In this document: one piece after another, positions 33,886-42,390 of the stretch | Layout of the letters: each line of letters opens with the position of its first letter | How positions within the stretch are numbered: the stretch's first letter is position 1 | Source: Phycisphaerales bacterium | Lineage (GTDB): Bacteria; Planctomycetota; Phycisphaerae; Phycisphaerales; UBA1924 | NCBI GenBank assembly: GCA_017642965.1 | Contig: JAEPOJ010000003.1 | Span: 1-64,000 of the forward strand | Reading direction: 5' to 3' | Length of the DNA: 64,000 nucleotides | Program-made: the position numbers and the translations under genes | Notes under the pieces: generated by a model | The model's database searches: none | Told to the model about the DNA's origin: nothing | Seen by the model: the letters and a program-made list of their open reading frames with translations, nothing else

Positions 33886-34929
33886 TTATTGGGATTGTCG
33901 GCTGGTTTCTGTCGCCCGCTTCAGTGTTCTCCGCTCCTTGCGGGTGAGCGATGCGATTCCGTGTTGTGAGATCTTGGCGAGTATCCGATCGATCTCTGCC
34001 TGATCTGCACCGTTTGATACGGGCTTGGAGTCGTTGTTGTTCTCGGACGCGGGGAAGGTTGAGGTCGGGATGCCGGGGATCATGTCTGCTGTGGCGAGGA
34101 ACTGGAGTCTGCGGCGGTGGAAGGAGCAGATCAGTCCGCAGACGACACAGAGTGCGAAGAGCGCGGTAGCGTCCTGCATGACGAGGGCGAAGATGCCGAT
34201 GACCGTTGCCGCGGCGATGCCAATGTTTGCGGTGAGCCACTGTGCGCTGTACTCGGAGCGATCTTTGCTCAGCAGTGTTTCGAGAATGCGTGCGCCATCG
34301 AGCGGGTGCATCGGCAGGAGGTTGATCACGAGGATGATGAGGTTGACGGAATGGACAGCGCCGAGGGCGACGAGCCACCACGCGGTTGTGCCATCCGGGA
34401 ACTGGATGACCGCGTCTGATCCTCGCAGCGTGAGCGGGTTGATGATGAGTGACTGCCAGTCGTGTGTGATGAGATAGAGCGGGATCGCGAGCAGCGGCAG
34501 CAGGGCGAGGTTGGTCGCGATGGGGGCGAGCGATATCTTGAGGCGGGCCGGGCGATCATCGGGCAGTTCGGGGGGGATAAGCCCGCCGAAGGGCCAGAGC
34601 ATGATCTCGGGGGCGTGTCCGCCTGCTCTCTTGGCTGCGATTGTATGGACCAGTTCTCTGAGCGTCACGAGGCCGACGATTGCGATCAATCGGGGCAGGA
34701 CGAAATCGATGCCGTCGCGGTTGCCCGGGAGCGTGAAGATGAGCTCCACCAGCAGGTAGACGATGAAGAGCAGGTGCACCTTGATGGGTACGTCACCGAA
34801 GCTGGCGACCTTGAACCCCCAGGCGAGCGGGTTTTCGCCGTCGCCGAATACGCGCGCGAGCCATGCCTTGGCCCCCGCAAGTCGGTCGTGGCGTTCGTAT
34901 TCGTTTGATTGCCAGTCTTGGTCACCCAT
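33886..34929 (-). CDS. Site-2 protease (M50) homologue lacking the first zinc histidine
   Basis: This membrane protein of 347 residues has about six helices. The M50 fold is recognisable from LLPMHPLDGARIL (about 204-216), which matches the second metal motif N-x-x-P-x-x-P-L-D-G. The H-E-x-x-H motif is changed to R-E-L-V-H (residues 91-95; codon AGA), so one zinc ligand is lost while Glu and the second His remain. It is therefore probably inactive, or uses another ligand. The C-terminus carries a 30-residue helical module starting AEIDRIL, 14 of 30 positions identical to the rhomboid tail encoded 23 bases downstream. The Nudix gene ends 18 bases upstream, so all three are co-transcribed. Confidence 0.8.
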   Translation of the reverse strand: MGDQDWQSNEYERHDRLAGAKAWLARVFGDGENPLAWGFKVASFGDVPIKVHLLFIVYLLVELIFTLPGNRDGIDFVLPRLIAIVGLVTLRELVHTIAAKRAGGHAPEIMLWPFGGLIPPELPDDRPARLKISLAPIATNLALLPLLAIPLYLITHDWQSLIINPLTLRGSDAVIQFPDGTTAWWLVALGAVHSVNLIILVINLLPMHPLDGARILETLLSKDRSEYSAQWLTANIGIAAATVIGIFALVMQDATALFALCVVCGLICSFHRRRLQFLATADMIPGIPTSTFPASENNNDSKPVSNGADQAEIDRILAKISQHGIASLTRKERRTLKRATETSRQSQ

Positions 34930-34947
34930 CGCGTTCGGTCTTTTGGA

Positions 34948-35514
34948 TCAGATCAGGCCCTTTGTCTTGGCGGTCAGTATCGTGAGCATGGTCTTTGCGT
35001 CCGTGATTTCGTTGCTGTTCACCATGTCCAGCACGCGGTCGGGCTCGTGGAGTTCTACCGAGAGCGACTCGTAGGGTTCGAGTCTTTGTCCGACGTGCTC
35101 GAGGTCCTGGGCCACGAAGACGTGCATCAGCTCGTCGGTCAGCCCCGGTGTGGTGAGGAACTGGCACAGGGGCTCGATGCGCTGAGCACGGTAGCCCGTT
35201 TCCTCGACGAGTTCTCTTGCTGCAGCCTCCATGGGCTCCTCGTCCTTGTCGATCCCGCCCGCAGGCAGCTCGAGGAGGAAGCCATCGATCGTCACCCGCT
35301 CGTTTCGGACCATGACGACCTTGTGGTCGCCGTCGTCTGTTTCGAGCAAGGGGAGAATGGTTGCGGCGCCCTGGTGGCGGACGATCGGCTTGTTGCGGAC
35401 CTTGTCGTCCGGGTATTTCACCGTGAGATCGACGAACGCGTAGGAGTGCCCCTCGTGGAGCATTCGTTCGTCGGTAACGGCCATCTTTCGATCTGGTTGC
35501 TGATCGGCGTTCAT
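34948..35514 (-). CDS. Nudix hydrolase, ADP-ribose pyrophosphatase-like
   Basis: This soluble protein of 188 residues contains a perfect Nudix box (G-x5-E-x7-R-E-U-x-E-E-x-G-U): GGIDKDEEPMEAAARELVEE, then TGY. LELPAGGID just before the box and a Pro 15 residues after the box (FLTTPGLTDE) are features of ADP-ribose pyrophosphatases, which split ADP-ribose into AMP and ribose-5-phosphate. The substrate is not certain. It begins the minus-strand unit that continues with the S2P-like and rhomboid genes. A terminator upstream separates it from the PEP-CTERM gene. Confidence 0.85.
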   Translation of the reverse strand: MNADQQPDRKMAVTDERMLHEGHSYAFVDLTVKYPDDKVRNKPIVRHQGAATILPLLETDDGDHKVVMVRNERVTIDGFLLELPAGGIDKDEEPMEAAARELVEETGYRAQRIEPLCQFLTTPGLTDELMHVFVAQDLEHVGQRLEPYESLSVELHEPDRVLDMVNSNEITDAKTMLTILTAKTKGLI

Positions 35515-35534
35515 GGCTGATCATACGCGCCGAA

Positions 35535-35568
35535 TAAAAAATCGGAGCGATGCTCACATCGCTCCGAT
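35535..35568 (-). terminator. Terminator of the PEP-CTERM gene
   Basis: A perfect 12-base stem ATCGGAGCGATG with CATCGCTCCGAT (loop CTCA) is preceded on the plus strand by AAAAA. On the minus strand it lies about 32 bases after the PEP-CTERM stop. Confidence 0.88.
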
Positions 35569-35599
35569 CGGGTTGGGTGTTTACGCCACGTGCTCTGGG

Positions 35600-36205
35600 T
35601 TAACGGCGGCGGCGGGCCGAGGCCAGGCCACCGAGCCCGAGTAGTGCGAGTGCGGACGGTGCCGGGACGCCGCGGATGGCGACGTCGTCGAGGTACCAGC
35701 CGACACGCTCGACCACGGTGGTGGTCGTGAAGCGGAACTCGATGTCCAGCATCATGTTGTCGTACGCAGAAAGGTCGAGCACGACGTTGCGCCACCCGCT
35801 GGTGGGGCCGCCGTCCGCGAGGATCTGGAGGTCGCCGTTGACGTAAACCTCAGCGGTGTCGAAGCTGTTGCCACCGGAGTCGAGCCACTCGTAGTAGTCG
35901 AGCGCGAGCCCGGAGAAGCTCGTTGCGTCCACGTTGAGCGTGAGTGAGCTGACGGTGCCCGGGTTGTGGAGTCCGCCGATGACGGTGCCCCAGACGAAGT
36001 CGCCGGAGAATCCTCCGACTGGTTCTGGGCCGCCGAAGCCGCCGAGGCCGGTTCCGTCGGCGCCGACGGGCATGCCGCGTTCCCAGTCGCCTGTTGCGGT
36101 GAATCCGCCGCCGTCGGCTTCGAAGTCACTGAAATAGACCTGTCCCGATGCGGCCCCTGCGGCGGTCGCCACGGCGCATGCGACAGCATACTTGAACATA
36201 CTCAT
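35600..36205 (-). CDS. PEP-CTERM-type exported protein
   Basis: This 201-residue exported protein has a signal peptide (MSMFKYAVACAVATAAGAAS), a Gly/Asp-rich jelly-roll-like domain with YYEWLDSGGNSFDTAEVYVN, and the C-terminal VPAPSALALLGLGGLASARRRR sorting signal (PEP motif, helix, Arg tail). VDATSFSGLALDYYEW and the final GWYLDDVAIRG strand resemble beta-sandwich carbohydrate-binding or MAM-like domains of planctomycete exported proteins. Function is unknown. Start: ribosome site AAAGGG before ATG; longer frame rejected. About 217 bases lie between it and eno, with a 6-base stem (ACCACC with GGTGGT, near 36371-36388) and no gene. Confidence 0.85.
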   Translation of the reverse strand: MSMFKYAVACAVATAAGAASGQVYFSDFEADGGGFTATGDWERGMPVGADGTGLGGFGGPEPVGGFSGDFVWGTVIGGLHNPGTVSSLTLNVDATSFSGLALDYYEWLDSGGNSFDTAEVYVNGDLQILADGGPTSGWRNVVLDLSAYDNMMLDIEFRFTTTTVVERVGWYLDDVAIRGVPAPSALALLGLGGLASARRRR

Positions 36206-36422
36206 TGGATGCCCTTTCTCTCTTTCAAACTCTCGGATGTCAGAGTCCCTCTCTGGAACCCACGATGCGCCCACGGTACAAGATCGGGCGCACGCACCCA
36301 AGAGGCAAACACGCGATTAGCGGCTTGCAGAACACATTTTGCGTCGTGTTCGCATCACGTTCGCAGAACGAACCACCCGAACAGGTGGTCATTCAACGCC
36401 TAGAGCATTGGCTGCGCAAAGC

Positions 36423-37817
<1,395 letters not shown>

Positions 37818-37850
37818 TCACCGCCCAACCCCGAGAGCATGAGGTCTCGT

Positions 37851-38561
37851 ATGCCGATCTCCCCAGAACAGTTTCTTGACCGAATCCATTCGATCCGCAC
37901 ACGCCTCGTCGATCAGGGGCGGCTGGTAACGGACCTCACGGAGCAGGTCTTTGGTGCGATCTACGCGCGGGATATCGAACTGGCTCGTGAGATCATCGCG
38001 CGTGATGACGAGGTGGATCAGGCGGACATCGAGATCGAGCGAGAAGCTGTTGATCTGATGACCCGTGCTGCGCATGACACGTGCCCGGTTGCCGCGACTC
38101 ATATCCGGAGTCTGCTGACGTCGGTGAAGGTGAATAACGAGCTTGAGCGGATCGCGGACGCGACCAGTGCGATCGCGACGAGGGTGATCGCGCTGGGTGA
38201 GCGAGAATCGCCCTTTCCGAAGACAACGCAGGTGATGACCAACTCGATCGCGGCGGTGCTGCGTGAGACGGTGAAGGCGTTCCGTGACATTGATGCGAAG
38301 CGAGCGAAGGGGGTGCTCTCGAGTGAGGGGAATACGCTCGATTTTTATGAGCTGATCACGCGCGATGCTGAGACGCGTGTGGCCGATGGGCGGATGAGCG
38401 TCGACCATGCGTTCGACCTTCACGCGATCATCAATCAGGCGGTCATCATCGGTGATCACTGCTCGAATATCGCAGAGCAGGTCATCTATGAAGCGACGGG
38501 TACGATCGTTCGTCACACCAGCGACTCGGGCTGGGTCGAGCAGGACCTGCCCGGGTTGTAA
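37851..38561 (+). CDS. phoU: PhoU family protein
   Basis: This all-helical protein of 236 residues has two PhoU repeats; EIEREAVDLMTRAAHDTCPV and VNNELERIADATSAIATRVI are the first repeat's metal-binding E-x-x-x-D region, and DHAFDLHAIINQAVIIGDHCSNIAEQVIY is the second (GDHC-N-I-A-E). PhoU normally links phosphate transport (PstSCAB) to PhoR signalling; none of those genes is here, and instead a TauE/SafE permease follows after 5 bases. The ATG was chosen for its GAGGT ribosome site; another ATG four codons upstream is possible. Confidence 0.88.
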   Translation: MPISPEQFLDRIHSIRTRLVDQGRLVTDLTEQVFGAIYARDIELAREIIARDDEVDQADIEIEREAVDLMTRAAHDTCPVAATHIRSLLTSVKVNNELERIADATSAIATRVIALGERESPFPKTTQVMTNSIAAVLRETVKAFRDIDAKRAKGVLSSEGNTLDFYELITRDAETRVADGRMSVDHAFDLHAIINQAVIIGDHCSNIAEQVIYEATGTIVRHTSDSGWVEQDLPGL

Positions 38562-38566
38562 GCCGT

Positions 38567-39613
38567 ATGAGCACAGAATCGATGAGTTCGAGGCTGGGTC
38601 GGACGCAGGGGTCGTGGCGGCGGATGCTGATCTGGTTCGTCTGGGTTGCGCTGTTTCTCGCGGTGTGGTGCGGCCTCGTGTTTGGGCAGGGCTGGTGGGA
38701 CCGTGTCGCGACGCATTGGCCGATCGCGATCGCGATGGCGGTCGGCTCGTATGTTGCCGGGTCGACGCCGATGGGTGGGGGCACCGTTGGTTTTCCGGTG
38801 CTCGTGCTGCTGTTCGAGCAGCCGGCGGAGTTCGGGCGTCAGTTCAGCTTTCTGATCCAGTCGATCGGGATGACGAGCGCGGCGATCTACCTGATCTGTT
38901 CGGGGCGTGCGATGGCCTGGCGTGTGATGGGCTGGGCTGCGTGCGGGTCGGCGGCCACGCTGGTGCTGACACATTATTTTCTGTTCCCGCACGTCGCGGA
39001 TACCGCGGTGAAGCTGACGTTTGCGTGCATCTGGGGCGGGTTCGGGCTGGTGACACTCGTGAAGTTGCGGGAGCTGCTGGCCCACCACCACGCTCCGACG
39101 ATGGACGCCCGCTCTGACATGGTATTGGGGCTGATGGGCGGCGCGATCGGGGGGGTGGCCTCTGGCATGACCGGGGTCGGCATCGACATGGTGATCTACA
39201 CGGTGCTGGTGCTCGTGTACCGCGCGGATTTGCGGCCGGCGATCGCGACGAGCGTGGTGCTGATGGCGTGGAACTCGATCGTCGGTACGACGCTGTGTGT
39301 GGTCGATGGCACGATCGAGCCCGAGGTTTTCAGCAACTGGCTGGCGGCATCTCCGGTTGTGCTGTTCGGTGCCCCGATCGGGGCGTTCATGGTTGCCCGC
39401 ATCCCGCGTGGCCCGACGCTGGTCTTTGTCTCGGTCCTGTGCATTCTGCAGCTTGTCTGGACGATCTCACGGATCGGCGCCACCACGAAGCTACTGCTCG
39501 TCGTGACCGCCGCGGTCGCGGGTATGAACATCGTGTTTCATCTGATGCACGCGTTCGGGCGGCGCTTCCGGCCGGACCCGGGCGAAGAGGGGATGTCGCT
39601 GATCGACCCCTGA
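38567..39613 (+). CDS. TauE/SafE family membrane permease
   Basis: This 348-residue membrane protein has eight or so helices. The two halves show the family's repeat: GSYVAGSTPMGGGTVGFPVL in the first, and GGVASGMTGVGIDM followed by RPAIATSVVLMAWNSIVG in the second. Family members export sulfite, sulfoacetate or similar anions. The 5-base spacing to phoU indicates co-transcription and suggests that PhoU regulates this transporter or that it handles an anion tied to phosphate status. A hydrophilic C-terminal tail (about 330-348) is short. Substrate cannot be read from sequence. Confidence 0.82.
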   Translation: MSTESMSSRLGRTQGSWRRMLIWFVWVALFLAVWCGLVFGQGWWDRVATHWPIAIAMAVGSYVAGSTPMGGGTVGFPVLVLLFEQPAEFGRQFSFLIQSIGMTSAAIYLICSGRAMAWRVMGWAACGSAATLVLTHYFLFPHVADTAVKLTFACIWGGFGLVTLVKLRELLAHHHAPTMDARSDMVLGLMGGAIGGVASGMTGVGIDMVIYTVLVLVYRADLRPAIATSVVLMAWNSIVGTTLCVVDGTIEPEVFSNWLAASPVVLFGAPIGAFMVARIPRGPTLVFVSVLCILQLVWTISRIGATTKLLLVVTAAVAGMNIVFHLMHAFGRRFRPDPGEEGMSLIDP

Positions 39614-39632
39614 GCCGATCGTGCGGAACCTG

Positions 39633-40781
39633 TTACTTCTTGGGCGCTTTATAGAACGGCATCTCGACGACGGTGGCCGGGAGCGTTGTGCGCCCTGCGT
39701 CGATCTCGAAATGTGTGCCGACCTCGGTTTTATCCGCAGGCACGAAGCCCATCGCGATCGACTTGGCGAGCGTGGGCGATGCGCAGCCGGAGGTCACGAT
39801 CCCGACTGGGTTGCCATCGATCAGGATCGGCATGCCCTGGCGTGCGGTGCGTTTGGAGTCGATCTCGAGGCCGACGAGCTTCTGTGCTGGGCCGCCCTCG
39901 GATAGGGTCTTGAGGAGGGCCTGCTGGCCGATGAAGGTTTCGCCCTCGTTCTCGATCGATTTGTCGAGCGCGATGGCAAAGTCGATGCCGCATGAGAGGG
40001 CGTTGATGTCCTCTCCCAGCTCGTGGCCGTAGAGCGGCATGCCCGCTTCGAGGCGCAGGGTATCGCGTGCCCCGAGGCCGCAGGGCTTGAGCAGCTCGTG
40101 CGCGTCGTCGTTGCCCATCTCCTTCATGAGCATGGAGATGGCCATCTTGACGATGGAGGATGGCATGATGACCTCGACGCCGTCTTCACCGGTGTAGCCG
40201 GTTCGTGCGACGATGACCTTGGCGATCATGAGGTTCTTGGTGAGGAAGCGGTACCGCTTGAGTGTGGGGATCTCTGAGGAGACCTTGCCGATGAGGTCCA
40301 TGACCTTGGGGCCCTGGATGGCGATCATCGCGGTCTTCTCGGTGCGGTCTTCCATTTTGACATCGAAGCCACGGGCATCGATCACGGCGTTCATGTGCTC
40401 GATGATCTTCTCGCGGTTGGCGGCGTTGACCACGACGAGGAGTTCCTTCTCACCCATGCGGTTGACGATGACGTCGTCCTTCACGCCGCCGTGTTCGTTG
40501 CAGATGAGCCCATAACGGCATTGGCCTTCCTGCATGGAGCCGATCTTGCGGGAGCAGGTGTGCTCGAGGAGTCGGATCGCGTCCTTACCCTTGAAGCTGA
40601 GGCGTCCCATGTGGGAGACGTCGAAGATGCCGCCGGAGTTTCGGGTCTGCTCGTGCTCTTCCTTGATCGAGGTGCCGTACTTGATGGGCATCTCCCATCC
40701 TGCGTACTCGACCATCTGCGCGTGGTAGTCGGCGTGGTACTGTGCGAGCGGGGACGGCTTGAGCGTGGCGTTGTCGGTCAT
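39633..40781 (-). CDS. gcvT: Aminomethyltransferase (glycine cleavage T protein)
   Basis: It transfers the methylene group of the glycine-derived aminomethyl-H protein to THF, releasing ammonia. The 382 residues include YHADYHAQMVEYAGWEMPIKY, the folate-contacting GGIFDVSHMGR, and DGVEVIMP; the catalytic Asp region GGVKDDVIV is present. GARDTLRLEAGMPLYGHEL is the highly conserved GcvT block. No other gcv gene (H, P) is nearby, so the rest of the complex lies elsewhere. panC is 36 bases upstream on the same strand. Confidence 0.95.
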   Translation of the reverse strand: MTDNATLKPSPLAQYHADYHAQMVEYAGWEMPIKYGTSIKEEHEQTRNSGGIFDVSHMGRLSFKGKDAIRLLEHTCSRKIGSMQEGQCRYGLICNEHGGVKDDVIVNRMGEKELLVVVNAANREKIIEHMNAVIDARGFDVKMEDRTEKTAMIAIQGPKVMDLIGKVSSEIPTLKRYRFLTKNLMIAKVIVARTGYTGEDGVEVIMPSSIVKMAISMLMKEMGNDDAHELLKPCGLGARDTLRLEAGMPLYGHELGEDINALSCGIDFAIALDKSIENEGETFIGQQALLKTLSEGGPAQKLVGLEIDSKRTARQGMPILIDGNPVGIVTSGCASPTLAKSIAMGFVPADKTEVGTHFEIDAGRTTLPATVVEMPFYKAPKK

Positions 40782-40817
40782 CGATGCCTCGAAAAACAGG
40801 GGGTGAGGTTGCTGTGA

Positions 40818-41666
40818 TCAAGCGTATGCGATCGGTGTCCATGGGGCATTGTCGATCAGGCGTACGCCCCCTACTTTCGCTGCGATGAGCGCCCTGCATG
40901 GGACGTGCGGGTTCGTGGCCGGGTCGGGCAGCGGCATGAGCGTGTCCGCGGGGCGGACCACGGCGTACTCGGGCTCGATGCCACCCTCATTGAGCATCTC
41001 CCGCATCAATGATTCGGCGAGTTCGGGGGTCTGCACGCTTGAGGAGGCGAAGAGGGCCTTGCTGATCGCGACGGACTGGGCACGGGCTTCGGGCGTGAGA
41101 TTGAGGTTGCGTGAGCTCATGGCGAGCCCGGACTCCTCTCGTACGGTCTCCGCGGGGATGATCTGGAGCTCTCTGCCCTGGAGTTTGCTCATGGTGCGGA
41201 CGCACTGGAGCTGCTGCCAGTCCTTCTCGCCGAACACCGCGGCCGAGGGCACGCACAGGTCGAAGAGGCGTGAGACGACCTTGCAGACGCCGTCGAAGTG
41301 CCCAGGCCGATAGGTGTCCTCGAGGCCGGGCTTGCTGGCGACGTCGGGAATGATGACGTTGCTTGTGACATCCTCGCCCGGGGGGTAGACGGTATCGACG
41401 CTGGGGTGGAAGACGATGTCGACACCGGCGTCGGAGCACATCGCGAGATCGTCGCCCATGCGGTCCGGGTAGGTGTCGAAGTCCTTGGGGTCGTTGAACT
41501 GTTTAGGGTTCACGAATATAGAGACCGCGGAGGGGACTCCCTCGATCCTGGCTCGACGGACTGCTGCTTGTATGAGCGACGCGTGGCCGCCGTGCAGGGC
41601 CCCCATTGTTGGCACGAGGACGCAGCCGCGGGTTTGTTCGAGTTCGGGTGTGTTGAGCACGCGCAT
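40818..41666 (-). CDS. panC: Pantothenate synthetase
   Basis: It makes pantothenate from pantoate, beta-alanine and ATP. The 282 residues include the HIGH-like VPTMGALHGGHASLI, SIFVNPKQFN, YRPGHFDGVCKVV, FGEKDWQQLQ and the KMSKS-like SSRNLNL segment. The full family core is present. The start was placed at MRVLNTPEL because the residues before it overlap the divergent start region. It is probably in one unit with gcvT; together they are small cofactor-linked metabolism genes rather than a pathway. The 46-base divergent gap to the next plus-strand gene must hold the promoters. Confidence 0.95.
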   Translation of the reverse strand: MRVLNTPELEQTRGCVLVPTMGALHGGHASLIQAAVRRARIEGVPSAVSIFVNPKQFNDPKDFDTYPDRMGDDLAMCSDAGVDIVFHPSVDTVYPPGEDVTSNVIIPDVASKPGLEDTYRPGHFDGVCKVVSRLFDLCVPSAAVFGEKDWQQLQCVRTMSKLQGRELQIIPAETVREESGLAMSSRNLNLTPEARAQSVAISKALFASSSVQTPELAESLMREMLNEGGIEPEYAVVRPADTLMPLPDPATNPHVPCRALIAAKVGGVRLIDNAPWTPIAYA

Positions 41667-41712
41667 GGTTGAGCGAGAGTGTAGCGCGGATCGATCGCGT
41701 CTACGATCAGGC

Positions 41713-42390
41713 ATGACCGGTTCTCACGCTGTCGATCGATCACGCTGGATTTCGCACATCGGGTCCCTGATTGGCGATGTCCTCGAGCCCGTCCCGTTTG
41801 ATGCGGACGTGGCGGCCCGCGTGGGTTACATCGAATCGTTCCAAGACGAGTTCGGGAATCGGCGTGCGAGCGATCGGGCGTTTCTTGCTCACCTGCTCGG
41901 CGTGTCCGTATCGCCGGTGCGATCATTCGATCGCATGGGGCTCGATGAGCGGCTCTGGTGGTGTGTGGCGGATCGCACTGCGATACCAGACGGGCTGATC
42001 GGGGATGCGGGCGGGCTGCTCCTTGATCCTGATGCGCTGGCGATCGAGTACCGAACCATGGTCGAGCTCGGGGCGCTGCAGGCGTTCTGGGCGGTTGCGC
42101 TCCGGGAAGCGGAGGCAGTGCTATGTGATCGGGCGATGGATGCGGCACGCTGGCATATCGAGGAGTTGCAGCCGGACAACGCGATCAACCGCCCGTGGGG
42201 TCTGGCGGTGTTTGTTGAACTGTCGATCGAGTCGGAGGATGAGACGATCGCGCAGACCGCGGAGCTGCATGCGCAGACGCTGCTGCACAACGCGTGCATC
42301 AACTTCGGGAAGCCGGATCTGCTGAGCGCGATGATCTTGAAGGATGCGGTCGATCAGCTCAGATGGGCGGATCAGCGAGCCGACTTCTGA
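41713..42390 (+). CDS. Conserved hypothetical protein
   Basis: I do not recognise the family. It is a soluble, mostly helical 225-residue protein with no signal peptide or membrane helix. It begins with SRWISHIGSLIGDVLEPVPF, has a Trp-rich middle (ERLWWCVADRTAIPDG), and a C-terminal HWHIEELQPDN-like stretch (ARWHIEELQPDNAINRPWG) and a helix rich in Gln/Leu. The His and Asp content does not form a known metal motif. It is divergent from panC, and its 3' end overlaps the convergent pyrG by 19 bases, so the two ends share coding DNA. It appears real by codon use and length. Confidence 0.6.
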   Translation: MTGSHAVDRSRWISHIGSLIGDVLEPVPFDADVAARVGYIESFQDEFGNRRASDRAFLAHLLGVSVSPVRSFDRMGLDERLWWCVADRTAIPDGLIGDAGGLLLDPDALAIEYRTMVELGALQAFWAVALREAEAVLCDRAMDAARWHIEELQPDNAINRPWGLAVFVELSIESEDETIAQTAELHAQTLLHNACINFGKPDLLSAMILKDAVDQLRWADQRADF

